64,000 nucleotides of DNA from an uncultured Clostridia bacterium (GCA_947573445.1 CANPFR010000003.1:88582-152581), one strand, 5' to 3'; positions 53,060-63,566 are shown, counted from the first letter of the stretch. Program-made: numbers and translations. The notes: generated from the sequence alone by a model not told the origin.

Positions 53060-54228
53060 TACTTTTTATTAAATCCTTCACAAGTATTTCCACCTAATAT
53101 CTCTCCTGTTGTTGCATCAACATAAAATTCTTTGTTATAATTTTCTTTTATATATTCATTATAGTCAATATATAAGTTTCCAGCTTTTTTATTATTATGT
53201 TCTATAGTTATTTTCCATACATTTCTAGTAACATCTTTTATATCTAGATAAGTTCCTCCATTATTAATATCAGTATTATAAATTTCATTTTCTAATTGAT
53301 ATACAAATGTATTCATCTTTTCTATTGATAATTCAGCTTTATAGTTTGAAATTTCAACATCTGTGAATTCTTTTTCCTTATTTAAAGCTATTTCTATTGC
53401 TTCTTTTTCTTCTACTATTATAGGATTAGTTATTTCTTCAGAATTATTACTTATATTGATAGTATCGTATAAAACTTCACCATTAACAACTAAAAAAGCT
53501 ATTGAAAAATTCTTATATTTATTATATACACCATTTTCTTTTTGCCTAAATATTACTCCCCATAAAGTTCTAGTATTATTTTCAAAAATAGACTTTTCTT
53601 GCTTTATATCAAATAATTCATATTTACTTTCTGGTAATTTCAATTTTTTATAAGTATCTTCTGCAATTTTTCTTGCCATATCTTCTGTTAAATTATCTTG
53701 AACTAAATGCTTATATTTCAAATCTAAATCATTAAAATGTATAACCTCTCCAGTTTTAGAATCAATTAGTACCATTAAACCTTCTTCATATGAATATTTA
53801 GTTTTTACCATATAATAACTAGAATTTGCTCTATTATAACTTCTTTTTAATTCTATTCTTTCAATATTTTTGTTTTCATAACCTAATTTATTTAGAAAGT
53901 CTATTGCAATTGTTTTTGATTCTTCTTCAGAAATTAATTCTTTTTTTTCATCATCACTTATTTGATCATTTGGTAGTGAATTCATATATTCTTCATTTGT
54001 GCTATACTTTTTTGGTTCTTCCCAAATATATGAATAAATATTATAACCGGCATAAACAAAACCTGTGGATAACATTATAATCATACATAGCGAAGCAATT
54101 TTATTACACATCTTATATCTTTTATATTTTTTGCTTTTCAATGCTGAATTAATTGACTTTTTATAGTTTTCAGGTTCAGGAATTTCACTTTCTAGTATAT
54201 CTATTATTAAATTATCTAAGTGATCCAT
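53059..54228 (-). CDS. Anti-sigma-like membrane protein with PepSY-like C-terminus
   Basis: 389 residues. A short cytosolic N-terminus (LDNLIIDILESEIPEPENYK), one membrane helix (ASLCMIIMLSTGFVYAGYNI) and a long outer part with repeated PepSY-like strands (YMVKTKYSYEEGLMVLIDSK then TGEVIHF, and YVDATTGEILGG). The gene overlaps the ECF sigma gene by 17 bases, the standard sigma/anti-sigma order. It would hold the sigma factor at the membrane until an outside signal releases it. Confidence 0.7.
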   Translation of the reverse strand: MDHLDNLIIDILESEIPEPENYKKSINSALKSKKYKRYKMCNKIASLCMIIMLSTGFVYAGYNIYSYIWEEPKKYSTNEEYMNSLPNDQISDDEKKELISEEESKTIAIDFLNKLGYENKNIERIELKRSYNRANSSYYMVKTKYSYEEGLMVLIDSKTGEVIHFNDLDLKYKHLVQDNLTEDMARKIAEDTYKKLKLPESKYELFDIKQEKSIFENNTRTLWGVIFRQKENGVYNKYKNFSIAFLVVNGEVLYDTINISNNSEEITNPIIVEEKEAIEIALNKEKEFTDVEISNYKAELSIEKMNTFVYQLENEIYNTDINNGGTYLDIKDVTRNVWKITIEHNNKKAGNLYIDYNEYIKENYNKEFYVDATTGEILGGNTCEGFNKK

Positions 54229-54748
54229 TTTTTAATCCTCCTTCATAATTTTCTTTGATTTTAATTCTTGCCCTGTAAAATTTAGATTTTACAGTGTTTT
54301 CTTTTAATTTAAGTATTTTACTAATTTCTTTTAAAGTATATTTTTCCATATAGTACAATACAATGATTAATCTTTCATCATAATCTAAATTTTTGATTAA
54401 GGAATAAAAGTTTAAATTATGCTCTACATTGTTATATGAACTAAATGATAAACTTTTATCCAAATCATAATCTGTTATATAAACATCTTTTTTATATCTT
54501 TTTTTATAAATATGATTGCATTTATTTATCAAAATTTTTATTGTCCATAGCTTAAATTTTTTAATATCTTTTAATTTTCTTATTGAATTATATGTTTCAA
54601 TCATTGTTTCTTGTACAGCATCTTGTATATCTTCTTCTTCTGTTATACGAGTTTTAGCAATTTTATATAAATCATTTTTTATATAGAGTATAAGTTTAGT
54701 AAATGATTCTTCATCGCCCTTTTGTGCTTTTTTTATTAATTCTTCCAT
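54212..54748 (-). CDS. ECF-type RNA polymerase sigma factor
   Basis: 178 residues with region 2 (FTKLILYIKNDLYKIAKTRI, DIQDAVQETMIETYNSIRKL, FKLWTIKILINKCNHIYKKR) and region 4 (DERLIIVLYYMEKYTLKEIS, LKLKENTVKSKFYRARIKIK). It directs RNA polymerase to a small regulon, controlled by the overlapping anti-sigma gene. AGGAAG precedes the ATG at 54748. Confidence 0.88.
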   Translation of the reverse strand: MEELIKKAQKGDEESFTKLILYIKNDLYKIAKTRITEEEDIQDAVQETMIETYNSIRKLKDIKKFKLWTIKILINKCNHIYKKRYKKDVYITDYDLDKSLSFSSYNNVEHNLNFYSLIKNLDYDERLIIVLYYMEKYTLKEISKILKLKENTVKSKFYRARIKIKENYEGGLKNGSLR

Positions 54749-54958
54749 TACTTCCTCCTATCATCTATGTACATATTGATATCTATATATAAGAGTAAAA
54801 TAACAACAGAAATAGTTGCAATAGTATAAATATTTTATCATATTTTTTATAACAATACATTTATATAAAAAATAGATAGGATTTTATATGAATAAAGATA
54901 ATTTCTGTTTTATATATAATGCAATAAAAGCCTATTCTTTTAAAGAATATGATCTAGT
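54749..54958. other. AT-rich gap with a possible 31-codon remnant
   Basis: The plus strand has a short frame near 54889-54984 (FIYNAIKAYSFKEYDLVYAI) without ribosome site; it may be a remnant. The ECF promoter should lie at the left end. Confidence 0.3.
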
Positions 54959-55102
54959 TTATGCTATTTTATTTGATATGTAATTAACATCAAATATTTC
55001 ATCCAAAAAATCTTTATAATTATTTATATATTTTATATCTATGTTATAGTTAAGTGGTACTAAGTCACGAAAATACAATTTATAATATAATCCAAATTGC
55101 AT
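54959..55102 (-). CDS. Possible 47-residue protein after the winged-helix gene
   Basis: From ATG 55102: MQFGLYYKLYFRDLVPLNYN, then YINNYKDFLDEIFDVNYISN. It follows the 55120 stop by 17 bases in the same direction, has an ordered amino-acid make-up, but has no good ribosome site. Confidence 0.35.
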   Translation of the reverse strand: MQFGLYYKLYFRDLVPLNYNIDIKYINNYKDFLDEIFDVNYISNKIA

Positions 55103-55119
55103 AAATTATTATTTTTCAA

Positions 55120-56031
55120 CTAGCAATAATAATATTTTCGCTCTTTATCAATATATTGTTCCAAATCTACCACACAATAATTAGCACCAGGTAGATCCTT
55201 TCGTAATCTTGTTTCCAACTCTGTATTACAAATAATACATGCCTTTTTAGTAGAATTCTCATTTATAAAATATTTAAGTCTTGTAATCTTTTCAGAATCT
55301 AAAAAATAAAATGTATTAATAAATTTATCTTTATTGTTTGTATATTCACAAAAACTATATTCAGATAAATAAGCTCCTTTATAGCATTTATCTATAATTT
55401 CTTTCCATCTTATACTATGTAAGTATTTCAATTTTTCTCTATTAGTTTCATTATCTTTAATTATTAATATTTGATTTAGCCCAAAAGCAAAATTGTTTAA
55501 ATCTATTCTGTTTATATCATCTATTAAAATAATAATATTTTTATATTTCATTTCTTTTTGTATATCATAAATTACAGATTGAATGTATTTATTATCATGT
55601 TCTTTAAGAATTTGATAAGTTAGGTATTCAAATCCATTTATATCAAATATCCCTATAAATCTTCTACCCGTTATTGTAAATATTCTTTTATCTTTTATTG
55701 CAAATGATGGAATAAAATTGACTGTTTTACAATTGTTATAATAAGCAGCTATATTGCTTAAATGTAATAATCTTTCTCTATATTCTTGATTTTTATTTAA
55801 CTTATTGTATTCAAAGTTTAATGCTTTTGCATATTGAATTCCTGATTGGCCTAAAACTAATACCCACTTAATTTTTCTTAAAAAATTTTTATCTATCAAA
55901 GTTTTTATTCTATTTCTATAATATCTACTACTATTAAAAAAATACTTTGCATCACTTACATTTAAGTACTGATATTTTGCAATAAATTTTATCAAAGAAA
56001 TTTCATCTTTATTTGTCGGAAAATAACTCAT
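55120..56031 (-). CDS. Replication-relaxation-like winged-helix protein
   Basis: 303 residues from ATG 56031 (GGAGGTG upstream). The N-terminal winged helix (LIKFIAKYQYLNVSDAKYFF ... RIKTLIDKNFLRKIKWVLVL) and the following LGQSGIQYAKAL are like the replication-relaxation / MobC-type proteins of Gram-positive elements. A larger alpha/beta part with IIILIDDINR follows. It probably serves element B replication or transfer. Confidence 0.55.
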   Translation of the reverse strand: MSYFPTNKDEISLIKFIAKYQYLNVSDAKYFFNSSRYYRNRIKTLIDKNFLRKIKWVLVLGQSGIQYAKALNFEYNKLNKNQEYRERLLHLSNIAAYYNNCKTVNFIPSFAIKDKRIFTITGRRFIGIFDINGFEYLTYQILKEHDNKYIQSVIYDIQKEMKYKNIIILIDDINRIDLNNFAFGLNQILIIKDNETNREKLKYLHSIRWKEIIDKCYKGAYLSEYSFCEYTNNKDKFINTFYFLDSEKITRLKYFINENSTKKACIICNTELETRLRKDLPGANYCVVDLEQYIDKERKYYYC

Positions 56032-56080
56032 ACTTATCACCTCCAATGCCAACTAATAATTTACCAATAAATTGTCCGTT

Positions 56081-56118
56081 GGTAAGATATTCGATAGCTA
56101 TGCTATCGCCTACTTACC
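56081..56118. repeat. Nested inverted repeats in the rep gap
   Basis: GGTAAG ... CTTACC outside, and CGATAGC-TAT-GCTATCG inside (56092-56108). A cruciform-like site between two replication genes; a nick site or operator is possible. Confidence 0.5.
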
Positions 56119-56247
56119 TCCACTACAAAAGCTATATCATTAGCATCATAAAATGCTTGAAATATATGCATTTTATTGTAATGTAAAATATGCCAAAATT
56201 CATTCTTAAAAAAAGTTAATTTTGCTACATTTTTTAAACTGTAAAAC

Positions 56248-56949
56248 TTACACCTTTTTGTGGATTATGCTATCATTTATAATAGATTTTTTATAATAAT
56301 TTAATAAATTATCTGGATTATTACTCAATGCTAAAAAATATAAATTTACTAAATTTTCTCTATTTACATTTTGAAGTATAAATTGAAAATTGTTATTATA
56401 CAAATCATATAAAACATATACAATATTTTTTATCATATCAATTTTATCTTGCTTCATATATTGAAGCATATAAGAATCATAATTAAAATCTAATCTGTCA
56501 ATGATTGCAAAAAATTCTTTTGGAATTTCGTTACTATTATTTATAATCAAATAAAATAAATCATCTATATTATATTTTATATTATTATCTTTAACAATTT
56601 TGTTAATACCCTCTTTACTTTTTTGTATATAGGGGTATTGATTTTTTTGATAATAGGGTATATCTGCAATATAAATATTTCTTGATACTATTTCTTTATT
56701 TTCATTTCTTATAATTTCTGTTTCTATATAGCCAAGCTCTTGTAAATGTGAAATCCATCTGCTAACTGAAACAGCTGTTACATTATATAAATCTGCAAAG
56801 TATTTATTTTGAGCATAACAATAACCATTTTTATTGGCTAATGCTGTAATTTCTCCATATAATAATTTTTCGGCATATTTTAAGTTAGTGTCATACCTAA
56901 CTGTTGCAGGTATTATTGCATAATAATTGGGTTGTTCTTTTTTACTCAT
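56248..56949 (-). CDS. HTH replication initiator-like protein of element B
   Basis: About 233 residues from ATG 56949 (GGAGGTG upstream). The N-terminal winged helix (YAEKLLYGEITALANKNGYC, LYNVTAVSVSRWISHLQELG, YIETEII) is the RepA_N/DnaD-like HTH found in initiators of ICEs and plasmids. The rest is helical and AT-rich in codon use. It starts the leftward replication gene group next to the att end of element B. Confidence 0.7.
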   Translation of the reverse strand: MSKKEQPNYYAIIPATVRYDTNLKYAEKLLYGEITALANKNGYCYAQNKYFADLYNVTAVSVSRWISHLQELGYIETEIIRNENKEIVSRNIYIADIPYYQKNQYPYIQKSKEGINKIVKDNNIKYNIDDLFYLIINNSNEIPKEFFAIIDRLDFNYDSYMLQYMKQDKIDMIKNIVYVLYDLYNNNFQFILQNVNRENLVNLYFLALSNNPDNLLNYYKKSIINDSIIHKKV

Positions 56950-57107
56950 ATTATGCACCTCCATATCTTTTAATTTTGCTGAAGGGCAAATTTATAAAGT
57001 ATGAAAGTGTTTATGAACGAAAAAAAGAGACTTTACTTTTTATAGTAAAATCTCTGTATTAAAAATTACACTTAAAGGGACATCCCTTTAGGTAAAAACT
57101 TTCGAAT

Positions 57108-57183
<76 letters not shown>

Positions 57184-57186
57184 ATG

Positions 57187-57372
57187 TTTCATTAAATATT
57201 GTGCTTTTTTTGTCCCTTTAATGTCCCTTTATTATTTAATTTTTAATCATTTTTATTAAGTTTTAATAATCTTAAAAGTTTTATTAAAGGTTAGAGCAAA
57301 ATATATAATTTTCAATGTTTTGGTGTCTTATCAACGGTTTTGAACTTTAGCAATTCTTCGATGCTACTCTGT
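57187..57372. other. Fragment of a further element between two tRNA pieces
   Basis: 186 AT-rich bases between the intact tRNA and the 5' tRNA fragment, with TGTCCCTTTAATGTCCC repeats like those at the ends of element B. Probably the remnant of a third integration. Confidence 0.45.
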
Positions 57373-57413
57373 TTATGAGCCCAACGAGCTGCCAACTGCT
57401 CCATCCCGCGATG
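57373..57413 (-). repeat. 5' half of a second tRNA-fMet copy
   Basis: Matches the 5' half of the intact gene from before the first base to the anticodon loop with one mismatch, then stops. It is a broken tRNA copy left by integration or deletion at the anticodon. Confidence 0.8.
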
Positions 57414-57544
57414 AATCAACAAAAAGTATTATAGCATGAAATGTTTTATTTGTCAAGTCCATTTAGCACTATTTTTTCGTTTTCTACCATTATTATATGC
57501 AAAAATATGCAAATTATTACTATTTTTCATACATTTTGATTAAT
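57414..57544. other. Gap right of the tRNA fragment
   Basis: About 130 bases without a gene; this is probably the native flank of the tRNA locus, with the end of the DUF1294 gene. Confidence 0.35.
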
Positions 57545-57859
57545 TCACATACCCAAAAATTGCCTTATTTTTTCTTCTCCTTCTACTAGCAAATAAACCA
57601 CCAACCCTATTTCGGTTATCAAGATTGTGGGGAATCCAACTGTAAACCTCAACTTCTTTGTCTTATGGCGAAATTTATACATTCCAGCTATTGTTCCAAA
57701 TCCCCCTCCTAGAAACGTAATCATAAAAAGGGTCTTCTCAGGTGTACGCCAATTTCCCAACTTGGCTTGGTGTTTATCCCACCACATCACTAAAAAACCA
57801 ATTAAATTAATCACCAATAAATAAAGCAAACTATACTTCAATGGAATCCCTAAAAACAT
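57545..57859 (-). CDS. DUF1294 family membrane protein
   Basis: 104 residues with three or four membrane helices and the family signature: FLVMWWDKHQAKLGNWRTPE, then FLGGGFGTIAGMYKFRHKTK. Small inner-membrane protein of unknown role. Start 57859 follows AAAGGGGA. Confidence 0.85.
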   Translation of the reverse strand: MFLGIPLKYSLLYLLVINLIGFLVMWWDKHQAKLGNWRTPEKTLFMITFLGGGFGTIAGMYKFRHKTKKLRFTVGFPTILITEIGLVVYLLVEGEEKIRQFLGM

Positions 57860-57938
57860 AATTTTCCCCTTTCAAAAGTTCTACAGAACTACTTTTCTAT
57901 CTAGCTTATCCCTGCAATCTTCTATTATGCAATAGTAA

Positions 57939-58262
57939 TTATTCAATCGCAGCTGCTATAACTTTATTAAAAAAATACATTGTAATAGATACTATTTTTT
58001 GATTTTGGGCTTTGTCAATTTCAATTTTATAGCCTAAACCTTTATATACTTCCTTACTATAATTTTCATAATCCCTTAATTCACTTGATATAGCAAAAAT
58101 AGGCTCTCTAAAACTATTTACTCTACTTATATCAACCGATATAACCATACAATATAATACAGCTAAAATAATGATAATCGATAATACAATTTTTACTGTT
58201 TTCTTACAAAATTTAACGACTAAAAGCATTGCTATTAACAATAAAACAAAAATTCCTAACAC
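57939..58262 (-). CDS. Small membrane protein of unknown function
   Basis: 107 residues with two N-terminal membrane helices (LGIFVLLLIAMLLVVKF, IVLSIIIILAVLYCMVISVD) and a polar tail (LRDYENYSKEVYKGLGYKIE). GGAGG lies upstream. Probably cotranscribed with the broken gene on its right. No family recognised. Confidence 0.55.
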   Translation of the reverse strand: MLGIFVLLLIAMLLVVKFCKKTVKIVLSIIIILAVLYCMVISVDISRVNSFREPIFAISSELRDYENYSKEVYKGLGYKIEIDKAQNQKIVSITMYFFNKVIAAAIE

Positions 58263-58310
58263 TCTTTTTCCTCCTTAATTTACCATTTCTTAATCAATCA
58301 TCCATTTGTA

Positions 58311-58916
58311 TTATTGATTTCCATTTTTAATGTTCTTTAATCTCTCATATAACTTATTAACATTTTCCCTTGATACATCATCTTCTATATATTTTTCTTT
58401 TTTTTCTTCTTTGACAAAATCTCTCCAATTCCAATATTGCTTTATCTATATTTTCCTCATTAACTTTGTCATCACAGACTTTAAAAGCTGTATTAATATA
58501 TCCACAAATCGCACAAGCAGTCATTGTTTTAAAATATTCTATATCTAATAATTTAGATTGTAAATATAATTTCATTGCATATGCATCATCAACTTTTTTA
58601 GGATTCGTAGAATAATAGAATCCGCTAAATATACCCCATATTTAGAGGATGATTTATATACTTTTTCATTCTCTGGAATGATTACTTCACACAATGTATC
58701 ACCTCTAATAAGCCATCTAAATATATAATCTTTATCCGATAAAAAAAATCCACCCATTTGATCTATTTCTTCTGCATTTAAATCAATTTTTTTATCACAT
58801 TTAACTATTTTGTCAATTGGAAATCTACGACCATCTGCATATTCTCTTTCTGTTTGAATAAATCTATAATATTTCACATTTTTATCTGCTTCACATTCCA
58901 AAAACTTTCCTAACAT
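58311..58916 (-). pseudogene. Decayed gene with a -1 and a +1 break
   Basis: The first part (MLGKFLECEADKNVKYYRFI ... SKYGVYLADSIIL) loses frame near 58603-58610, where NPKKVDDAYAMKLYLQSKLL continues in another frame (-1). This runs to near 58430, where a +1 change is needed to read WRDFVKEEKKEKYIEDDVSR to the stop at 58311. The net length is a multiple of three, about 201 residues. Neither break is at CGG. The order of parts matches one family of small Firmicutes proteins of unknown role, so this is one decayed gene rather than two. Confidence 0.6.
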
Positions 58917-59030
58917 ATACCATTTCCCCTAACTCATTCTCTTAAATTCATACCTATTCTAAAAATTGACACCCATATACGAATTAATTCATTCTCTCAT
59001 TAAAATACAGGTGTCAAACATTCCCTCTTA

Positions 59031-62000
59031 CTACACAAACAACGACATCTGATTACTTTGCGTCATTCCCTTCAAACAGCCAAATTTTTGCAATAATTCT
59101 GTTATTGCCTTACCAACTTTTGATCGTGCCTGCATATCATCAATGCACTCAAATGGTTCATCCTGTGCCGCTTTGTAAATGCTCTCAGCCGCAATATTTC
59201 CAAGTCCTGCAATACTATTTAATGGTGGCCTTATCTTTCCATCCTCCACCTGAAACTTCGTACTATGCGAATGATACAAATCAACATCCCAAAATTCAAA
59301 ACCTCTCTCGTACATCTCCAAAACAATCTCCAAATCATCGTACATTTCCTTATCCTTCTGAGTCGCCTGATTGCCCATCATCTCAATCTCACGCATCTTA
59401 TTTTTGACCTTTTCCTTGCCATAAATCATAAATTCACTATCAAACGCCTTCGCACGAATTGTAAAATAAGCAGCATAATAAGAAAGCGGATCATGCACTT
59501 TGTAATATGCAATACGAAAAGCATTCGTCACATATGCTGCTGCATGTGCCTTTGGAAACATATATTTGATTTTCTTACAAGAATTAATATACCAATCTGG
59601 CACTTCATGCTCTCGCATAACTTCCTCATACTCTGGCCATTTCGGCTCCTTTCCACCTGCCACCTTTCCTTTACGCACTGATTCCATAATCTTAAACGCT
59701 GTATTGGGTGGCAATCCTTTATCCATCAAATAAATCATAATATCATCCCTCGTACAAATCGCTTCACTCAAGGTAGCTGTTCCTGCTTGAATCAATTCTT
59801 GTGCATTACCAAGCCATACATCTGTACCATGTGACAAACCAGACAAACGAATCAATTCCTCAAATGTCGTTGGTTTTGTTTCCAAAAGCATGCCTCTTGA
59901 AAACTTAGTCCCAAACTCTGGAATACCATAACTACCAACTTCTGAACGAATCTGCTCTGGTGTAACCCCCAACGCCTTAGTTGAACTAAAAATCGACATC
60001 GTTTCTTTATCATCTAATGGAACCTTAGTTGGATCCGTATTTGTGATATCTTGTAACATTCGAATCATCGTCGGATCGTCGTGCCCCAGAATATCGAGTT
60101 TTAACAAGTTTTGGTCAATGGAGTGATAATCAAAATGAGTTGTCACAATATCCGAATTTGGGTCATCCGCTGGATGCTGAACAGGACAAAATTCATAAAT
60201 TTCTCGTCCCTTTGGCACAACAATAATACCACCAGGATGTTGTCCCGTTGTTCTTTTAATCCCCGTACAACCACCTGAAATTCGTAAAATCTCTGCACTT
60301 GGTAGTGGCACATGCCTCTCCTCATAATAATTACGCACATAACCAAATGCAGTCTTATCTGCAATAGTACCAATGGTTCCTGCTTTAAATGTGGTTCCTT
60401 TACCAAAAATCACTTCTGTATATTTATGTGCTTTTGCCTGATATTCTCCTGAGAAGTTCAAATCAATATCTGGTTCCTTATCTCCATTAAAACCTAGAAA
60501 TGTCTCAAACGGAATATCCATTCCATCTTTATCCAGTTTATGTCCACATTTTGGACAATCTTTATCTGGCAAATCAAAACCATTTTTTACACCATAATCG
60601 GAAAAATCAGAATACTTACAATTTGGACATCGATAATGTGCTCTTAGCGAATTTACCTCTGTAATTCCTGTCATATTCGCTACAAACGAAGAACCAACAG
60701 AACCTCTAGAACCAACAATATAGCCATCTTCATTCGATTTCCAAACTAATTTTTGTGCAATAATATACATCACAGAAAATCCATTTTTGATAATCGAATC
60801 TAACTCCTTGTCAAGCCTTGTTTGCACAATTTCAGGAAGTGGATCGCCATATAATTCGTGTGCCTTATCATAAGCAATGTTTCGAATTTCCTCCTCACAA
60901 CCTGGAATGTGTGGCGGGCATTTTTCAGAAGAAATCGGACTAATTTTTTCACACATATCCGAAACTAAATTTGTATTTTTCACAACCACTTCATATGCTT
61001 TATCATTTCCCAAATAATCAAATTCGCGAATCATCTCTTCTGTTGTTCGTAAATATAGTGGTGCCTGCATATCGCTATCTTCATAGCCTTGCCCTGCTTG
61101 CAAAATTCTTCTATAAATTTCATCCTGTGGATCCATAAAATGAACATCACATGTTGCAACAACTGGTTTTGCTAGTTTCTCTCCAAGTTCGACAATGGTT
61201 CGATTGATATTTTTTAGTGCTTCCTTATCTGGCACAGTTTCATTTCGAATTAAATATTCATCATTTCCAATCGGCTGAATTTCCAAATAATCATAATATT
61301 CCGCAATTTCTTCGATTTCATCCTCTGGTTTTCCTTCTAATACTGCACGGTACAACTCTCCTGCCTCGCAGGCACTTCCCAGTATTAACCCCTCTCTATG
61401 TTTATCCAAAACACTTTTTAAAATGCGTGGTTTCTTGTAAAAATAATGCAAATGTGAGTAGGAGATTAATTTATATAAATTCTTTAAACCAACGTAATTT
61501 TTTGCTAAAATAATCATATGATATGGTCTTAATGATTTAAAATCTGCCTGAAACTTTTGGTCAAATTCATCAATTATTGTCATATTTTTATCTTTCGCCA
61601 TTTCAATCATCTTATTGAAAACACCAACCAATGTTTTCACATCATCCAAAGCACGATGGGCAACCTCAACCTTAATACCAAGCTTATCCGCCAAAATTCC
61701 CAATTTGAATTTCTTAAAATCTGGGAACATCGCTCGTGCCAATGGTAGTGTATCAATATATGTATAATCAAAAGAATAACCACATTTTTCAAAATTATAT
61801 TTTAAAAATCCCATGTCAAATTTCGCATTGTGAGCTACCAGAACAGAATCTCCCATAAAATCAATCATCTTAGGAATTACTTTATCAATCGTTTCTGCAT
61901 CTTTCACCATCTCATCTGTGATATTTGTAATTTCTACAACCTTTGGTGGAATTGGCTTTTGTGGGTTCACAAAACACTCAAATTTATCTATCATCTCACC

Positions 62001-63362
62001 ATTTTTCATTTTGATGATTCCCACCTCTGTGATTTTCTCTGTAACCGGTGAAATTCCCGTAGTTTCTAGGTCTAGCACACAATATTCTGTATCAATCGAT
62101 TGTCCTTTACTCTTAAAAACTGTATGTTCGTTATCCCTTACAAAATAAGCCTCCACGCCATAAATAATTTTCAAATCATTTCCTGCCTCAATGAAATGAT
62201 GAGCATCTGGAAAAGATTGCACCACACCATGATCTGTAATTGCAATCGACTTCCATCCCCATTCTACAGCACGTTTCAATAAATCTTTGCAGGCCGTTAC
62301 TGCATCCATTTGACTCATTTTGGTATGCATATGTAATTCTACACGTTTTTCAGTAGATGCATCCATTCGTTTTTGTTTTCTGCGTCCACTTGTCTCAATT
62401 ATCGTATTTACCATAATCCCAATTTCCTTAGCAAATGGATCATATTTGGCTATACCATCTATTTTCAAACCCTTGGCACTTTTCACTCTTTTTTCTATTT
62501 TTTTAAATTCTTCATTTTTAACAAACGCTTTGCAAGTCATTGTACTACTTCCATCATATAAATCAAACATCAAAATTGTTTTTTCATTTTTGATTTCCCT
62601 CGAATCCATCCTAACAACTTCACCATCTAAACAAACTCTGTCAGAATCCACAGAAATATCTGCAATTTTAGTTGGATCACTTTTGATATTCATATTTCTA
62701 CCATAAATCAATGGAGTCTCTTCTTCTGGTTTTTCTCCTGAAATCGCTGCTTCTATTTCTTTTTCCTGTGCTTTCAAACTTTCCTCATGTTGACGCTCCA
62801 AACTCTGTCGATTAGCCTCTTCTTGCAATTGTTTCACAAATTCTAACTCTTGTTTTTTTACATGTTCCTCAAACTTCTCTTTATAATTTGCCTCCAATTC
62901 CTCCACAAAAGTCACTTTGTAATTCTCGTTATAAACGTTAGACAACAAATGTTCCAAACCTTTATCAAACTTCTTTGACAATAAAAAATCAGCACCTTTG
63001 ATTGCCAACTTCACTTTTATTTCTTTGTTATTCAGCTCGAGACGACTACCACTCAAAATAGCTCTACTAAAAGGTTCCTTCTTTGCAATATAATTCACAA
63101 TATGAGCCCATTCTTGTGGAATCTTTTGCTCAATCAGCACATCCTGATATTTAATATCCACCATTACTTTTGCCACTTTAAAACGTCTAATCGCATATGT
63201 TTCAAAACTTTCAATATCGGCCAATTCAATCGGTTTTGAAGATGCCACACTAATTTGCAATTTATTCATCTTTTTATATAAATTAATATTTTCAATCTCT
63301 GCTTCTATTAAATTATTATCAATTGTATAATCTGAAAAAACATCTCTTATGTATTTTGGCAT
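59031..63362 (-). CDS. polC: DNA polymerase III alpha subunit, PolC type
   Basis: 1443 residues, the main replicative polymerase of Gram-positive bacteria. Order: N-terminal domain, OB fold, PHP domain (RVELHMHTKMSQMDAV), inserted 3'-5' exonuclease (YCVLDLETTGISPVTEK ... VLVAHNAKFDMGF), second PHP half, zinc finger (CPNCKY ... CPKCGHK), palm with catalytic acids (KEPDIDLNFSGEYQ), and a C-terminal clamp-binding motif near QMSLF. It is complete and contains no in-frame CGG codon in 1443 positions. It is followed on the right by a terminator belonging to the next gene. Confidence 0.95.
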   Translation of the reverse strand: MPKYIRDVFSDYTIDNNLIEAEIENINLYKKMNKLQISVASSKPIELADIESFETYAIRRFKVAKVMVDIKYQDVLIEQKIPQEWAHIVNYIAKKEPFSRAILSGSRLELNNKEIKVKLAIKGADFLLSKKFDKGLEHLLSNVYNENYKVTFVEELEANYKEKFEEHVKKQELEFVKQLQEEANRQSLERQHEESLKAQEKEIEAAISGEKPEEETPLIYGRNMNIKSDPTKIADISVDSDRVCLDGEVVRMDSREIKNEKTILMFDLYDGSSTMTCKAFVKNEEFKKIEKRVKSAKGLKIDGIAKYDPFAKEIGIMVNTIIETSGRRKQKRMDASTEKRVELHMHTKMSQMDAVTACKDLLKRAVEWGWKSIAITDHGVVQSFPDAHHFIEAGNDLKIIYGVEAYFVRDNEHTVFKSKGQSIDTEYCVLDLETTGISPVTEKITEVGIIKMKNGEMIDKFECFVNPQKPIPPKVVEITNITDEMVKDAETIDKVIPKMIDFMGDSVLVAHNAKFDMGFLKYNFEKCGYSFDYTYIDTLPLARAMFPDFKKFKLGILADKLGIKVEVAHRALDDVKTLVGVFNKMIEMAKDKNMTIIDEFDQKFQADFKSLRPYHMIILAKNYVGLKNLYKLISYSHLHYFYKKPRILKSVLDKHREGLILGSACEAGELYRAVLEGKPEDEIEEIAEYYDYLEIQPIGNDEYLIRNETVPDKEALKNINRTIVELGEKLAKPVVATCDVHFMDPQDEIYRRILQAGQGYEDSDMQAPLYLRTTEEMIREFDYLGNDKAYEVVVKNTNLVSDMCEKISPISSEKCPPHIPGCEEEIRNIAYDKAHELYGDPLPEIVQTRLDKELDSIIKNGFSVMYIIAQKLVWKSNEDGYIVGSRGSVGSSFVANMTGITEVNSLRAHYRCPNCKYSDFSDYGVKNGFDLPDKDCPKCGHKLDKDGMDIPFETFLGFNGDKEPDIDLNFSGEYQAKAHKYTEVIFGKGTTFKAGTIGTIADKTAFGYVRNYYEERHVPLPSAEILRISGGCTGIKRTTGQHPGGIIVVPKGREIYEFCPVQHPADDPNSDIVTTHFDYHSIDQNLLKLDILGHDDPTMIRMLQDITNTDPTKVPLDDKETMSIFSSTKALGVTPEQIRSEVGSYGIPEFGTKFSRGMLLETKPTTFEELIRLSGLSHGTDVWLGNAQELIQAGTATLSEAICTRDDIMIYLMDKGLPPNTAFKIMESVRKGKVAGGKEPKWPEYEEVMREHEVPDWYINSCKKIKYMFPKAHAAAYVTNAFRIAYYKVHDPLSYYAAYFTIRAKAFDSEFMIYGKEKVKNKMREIEMMGNQATQKDKEMYDDLEIVLEMYERGFEFWDVDLYHSHSTKFQVEDGKIRPPLNSIAGLGNIAAESIYKAAQDEPFECIDDMQARSKVGKAITELLQKFGCLKGMTQSNQMSLFV

Positions 63363-63512
63363 GATTCAAATTTTACACCCTTTCTTTTTCGTATTTCTCA
63401 CTACAAAACTCTTTTTATGTTTGGAAGTTAAAACAAATAGCTATAAATCCACTCTAATTAAACATAAATATATCATACAAATGATTTTTTTTCAATAAAA
63501 AATATAAAAAAT
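63363..63512. other. Upstream region of polC
   Basis: 150 AT-rich bases with the polC ribosome site AAAGGGTG near 63375; no further gene. Confidence 0.4.
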
Positions 63513-63566
63513 AATAGAGAGCATATACATTACTTCTTTTCAAAAATAATATATATGCTCTCTATT
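63513..63566. terminator. Terminator of the coiled-coil repeat gene
   Basis: AATAGAGAGCATATA (63513-63527) pairs with TATATGCTCTCTATT (63552-63566), with A-rich sequence on the left that gives T's on the minus strand. Confidence 0.8.
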
